From contig VFJW01000161.1 in the NCBI GenBank assembly GCA_009885845.1, positions 1 through 34,032 on the forward strand: a stretch of 34,032 bases of DNA, given 5' to 3'. Both the position numbers and the translations under genes were made by a program. The stretch is from Geobacter sp. (GTDB taxonomy: Bacteria; Desulfobacterota; Desulfuromonadia; Geobacterales; Pseudopelobacteraceae). This document shows, one piece after another, positions 31,446-34,032 of this stretch (the first letter of the stretch is position 1; each line of letters begins with the position of its first letter). The notes beneath the pieces are model-generated. The model was not told the origin of the DNA and ran no database searches. It was given only the letters and a program-made list of their open reading frames with translations.

Positions 31446-34032
31446 ATGTTAGTGCGAACAAGAAAATTGTTAGTGTTGGGTGCCGTGCTGCTGATCGCAG
31501 TGGTCATTTCACAGCCAGTGGCCTCATATTCCGCTACATCACCGACAGTCACCGTGCTGAGCCCCTTGTCTCAGGGGCTTAGAGCGCCGGTAAAAATTGC
31601 TCTTGACGCAAGTGGCAACATGTATGTTGCCGATGGAAGAGCTGGCGGAGTTGTTGTTTTTGATGCATATGGAAAGCCGCTGATGAAGATTCGTACAGCC
31701 GCTGTTCCGAACGCCTTGGCCTTTGCCCAGGATGGGTCGCTGCTTGTCGCGCAATCGAATTTTGTTGCCCGTTATAATGCTGCAACCGGTGAGGAAGTGG
31801 GGCGTCTGACTGGCGGAAATCTTCGGTCTGCATCCGGTATAGCGGTAAACAGCGGGAGCGGATATCTGTATGTTGCCGACAGTAGTGCCAAGCAGATTGA
31901 GGTTTACACGGCATCAGGCCAGTATGTCACTGCGTTTGGAAATGGTGTTCTCTCGACTCCGACAGGAGTCACCTTTGAAAAAATATCAGGTCAGTTGGCT
32001 GTGGCCGATACCTACAACAACAAAATTCAGTTTTTTGACGTAAACGGCAACTACACGTTCGTCAGGAGCATTGGAAATCCGATCCCCTCCAATACTGCAA
32101 CAGTATCGGCGTTGCAGTTTTCTGCTCCGGTGGCGGTCGCATTTGAATACAGCCCCGGCCAGACACCTCTGCTTGCAAGAATATATGTGCTTGACGCATA
32201 CCAGGGAAATGTTCAGGTGATCGACCCGGCAACCTTAACCGCAATCAACGTGGCAGGTGCCGCAACTAATTACATCGGCACATCCGGAACGTTATTGGTT
32301 CCGTCTGATGCCATATTTGATGCTACAAACCGACGTCTGCTGGTTGTAAACGGCTTCGGGTATGTGACTATCTATGGCATCGACGGCGGCAAGAATCCTG
32401 TCTACGTTGATGTGACGGCACCCGTCTTCACCGTTAATCAGCTGCCTGAAGAAGTAACAGTAAATGCTTTGACAATCAGCGGCACAGTGGAAGCCGGATC
32501 AACAGTACAGATTTCTACCGGTTCGGCAGTCGTCGGCTCTGTTACGTATACCGGTTCTTCCTGGAGTGCGGGCATTACCGCTCTTGCCGCTGGCGTCAAC
32601 AACTTTAACGTCACGGCAAAAGATGTCGCCGGTAACATCGCGGCACCGCAGAGCGTTTCGGTAGCCTATCTGCTCCCCGCCCCGGTACTTACAGTCGCAG
32701 CGATTTCATCCATTATCAAATCACCCGTAATTACCATTTCAGGTGCTGTTGATGCCGGTTCTGTGGTTGTTGTTACCAACCTGACGACCGCAGTCGTCGG
32801 GAATGCCACAGTTACCGGAAGTGCGTGGAGTTTTGATGCTGCTCTGGGTGAAGGATCCAACAATCTGAAAGTTTCTGCGCAAAAACCGCAAAGTGCAGTA
32901 GCAAATCTAACAGTAGCAATCACGTTGGATACGGTTGCTCCTGCCCTTTCTGTGTCCGCCCTTCCTAACGGAAGCAATGCCGGTGACCCGATTCAGAATA
33001 TTTCGGGAACCGTTGTTGATACCAGCAGTACTTCTCTTACGGTTAACGGTACTGCTGCCGTGTTGAATGGCAACGCGTTCAGTGTTCCGGTTACGCTCCT
33101 GAATGGCCCGAATAACATTTCAGTAGTTGCAATGGATGCAGCCGGTAATACAACCGTCAATAACCGGACACTTAATTATTATGCCGGATCCGGTCTGGCC
33201 GTATCAACTCCGGTTGATAACTCAATTACCGCATCGGCAACAGCCGAAATAAGTGGTACGGTTGCCGGGTCTTTAACCGTTGCGGTTTCCGGAGTGCCTG
33301 TTACAATACAGGACAATACGTGGAGTACCTCTGTTGAGCTCACCGCCGGAACCAATACAATTGAAATAATTGCAACCGATGCTGTTGGTAACAGCTCTTC
33401 GGTAAAACGCACCATAACGCTTGACACCATCAAGCCGGCGCTGGCTGTTACATCGCCGACTCAGGACGTTGCCATTAATGTACCTAATGTCCTGATATCC
33501 GGCACCGTGTCTGACACAACCTCACTTTCACTTGAATATTCAGTTAACGGTTCAGCAGCAGCGGTGCCCGTTAGCGGCGGCATTTACTCATTCAACGTTG
33601 ACTTTGCTGCCGAAGGTAATTATCCGGTAACTATTACGGCAAAAGATGCCGCTGGTAATAGTTCGACCGTTGTACGTAACGTTATATATGATATCACTCC
33701 GCCGACATTTTCGCTTAATACGGTAACCGGTGTCATGCCGGAAAAACTGAGTGGAACTGTTGAGGCCGGTTCGTCTGTGGTAGTTAAAGACGGCACGTCA
33801 CCAGTCGGTACGGTGTCTGTTACAAACGGCGCATGGACAGCTAATCTTGCTGGTGTAACATATACCCCGGGTAATCTTCTGGTTGTAGCGACTGATGCAG
33901 CCGGCAACAGTACATCAAAGAGCCTGACCTACAGTTTCCCGGACGGGACACTCAATGCCGGTGGTCAGCCGACTGTTCAGGATGCTCTCCGTGCCATTCG
34001 TCTGGTTGTAAATCAGGTGACGCCATCAGCCC
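31446..34032 (+). CDS. Large secreted propeller/Ig-repeat protein with dockerin-like C-terminal part (3' truncated by window)
   Basis: At least 862 codons are open to the window edge. The ATG at 31446 has GGAGG 7 bases upstream. A signal peptide (about 1-29, KLLVLGAVLLIAVVISQPVASYSA) precedes NHL-type propeller repeats (about 40-315: LRAPVKIALDASGNMYVADG, ASGIAVNSGSGYLYVADSSAKQIEVY, LAVADTYNNKIQFF). About six bacterial Ig-like repeats follow (about 325-825), several with the pattern SGTVEAGS...NGxxW...NNxxVTAKDAAGN. From about residue 831, PDGTLNAGGQPTVQDALRAIRLVVNQ resembles the dockerin-like segment seen at the ends of such proteins in Geobacter-type genomes. It is probably a cell-surface or extracellular binding protein. 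It is expected to be transcribed from the sigma-54 promoter just upstream. Confidence 0.88.
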   Translation, partial: MLVRTRKLLVLGAVLLIAVVISQPVASYSATSPTVTVLSPLSQGLRAPVKIALDASGNMYVADGRAGGVVVFDAYGKPLMKIRTAAVPNALAFAQDGSLLVAQSNFVARYNAATGEEVGRLTGGNLRSASGIAVNSGSGYLYVADSSAKQIEVYTASGQYVTAFGNGVLSTPTGVTFEKISGQLAVADTYNNKIQFFDVNGNYTFVRSIGNPIPSNTATVSALQFSAPVAVAFEYSPGQTPLLARIYVLDAYQGNVQVIDPATLTAINVAGAATNYIGTSGTLLVPSDAIFDATNRRLLVVNGFGYVTIYGIDGGKNPVYVDVTAPVFTVNQLPEEVTVNALTISGTVEAGSTVQISTGSAVVGSVTYTGSSWSAGITALAAGVNNFNVTAKDVAGNIAAPQSVSVAYLLPAPVLTVAAISSIIKSPVITISGAVDAGSVVVVTNLTTAVVGNATVTGSAWSFDAALGEGSNNLKVSAQKPQSAVANLTVAITLDTVAPALSVSALPNGSNAGDPIQNISGTVVDTSSTSLTVNGTAAVLNGNAFSVPVTLLNGPNNISVVAMDAAGNTTVNNRTLNYYAGSGLAVSTPVDNSITASATAEISGTVAGSLTVAVSGVPVTIQDNTWSTSVELTAGTNTIEIIATDAVGNSSSVKRTITLDTIKPALAVTSPTQDVAINVPNVLISGTVSDTTSLSLEYSVNGSAAAVPVSGGIYSFNVDFAAEGNYPVTITAKDAAGNSSTVVRNVIYDITPPTFSLNTVTGVMPEKLSGTVEAGSSVVVKDGTSPVGTVSVTNGAWTANLAGVTYTPGNLLVVATDAAGNSTSKSLTYSFPDGTLNAGGQPTVQDALRAIRLVVNQVTPSA

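Noticed and set aside
32438-33907. A series of short minus-strand frames opposite the Ig-like repeats
   Set aside because: They recur once per repeat unit and mirror the repeat structure of the plus-strand gene, so they are shadows of it.
1-34032. CRISPR array
   Set aside because: No regularly spaced direct repeats with unique spacers were seen; the CACAGAG and GTAGGGGCG repeats are palindromic and scattered.

Overview
The window looks like a chromosomal segment of a Geobacter-type bacterium (Desulfuromonadota/Geobacterales). This is inferred from gene content: a membrane-anchored diheme cytochrome, a sensor kinase with a c-type heme motif in its periplasmic domain, NtrC-family/sigma-54 control, a CIRCE-controlled hrcA-grpE-dnaK-dnaJ operon, a cobalamin cluster, and a small protein (27898-28419) of a type I associate with deltaproteobacteria. 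The species cannot be named from this sequence.

Layout. (1) 1-7400 is an accessory island. It holds the 3' end of a type I restriction specificity gene (hsdS), a decayed RhuM-like remnant, a VapBC-type toxin-antitoxin pair, hsdR, a gene-poor 316-bp gap with a strong hairpin, an orphan outer-membrane beta-barrel protein built of three similar units on the minus strand, and a second FitAB/VapBC-type pair. (2) 7401-12351 is the heat-shock operon hrcA-grpE-dnaK-dnaJ with a near-perfect CIRCE operator. (3) 12471-13141 encodes a small membrane protein and a diheme mini-cytochrome. (4) 13147-16746 is a minus-strand overlapping operon read as MBL-fold protein, coaE, RlmL-like methyltransferase, YlqF-like GTPase. 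(5) 16857-18400 holds tRNA-Arg(CCG), a membrane GGDEF protein, a DoxX protein and a terminator. (6) 18434-20017 is prfC. (7) 20389-24743 is a cobalamin operon that opens with a CobJ/CbiH-CobQ fusion, followed by cbiB and cobD. (8) glgC is on the minus strand at 24952-26193. (9) 26434-31327 is a tightly packed run: murI, a GerMN-domain protein, a conserved hypothetical, a heme-motif histidine kinase and an NtrC-family regulator. (10) From 31446 to the window edge is a large secreted protein with a propeller-like N-terminus, Ig-like repeats and a dockerin-like end, preceded by a consensus sigma-54 promoter.

The most interesting candidate system is the right-hand end. A kinase whose periplasmic sensor carries CHACH is translationally coupled to a sigma-54 activator that has GAFTDA instead of GAFTGA. 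Only 19 bp after that regulator lies a perfect TGGCAC-N5-TTGC promoter, which drives a secreted repeat protein. This suggests redox- or heme-gated control of a cell-surface protein; the regulatory link is inference. Also notable are the CobJ-CobQ fusion, a metallo-beta-lactamase-fold protein lacking several metal ligands, and two families of short dispersed palindromic repeats, one of which supplies the stop codons of two genes.
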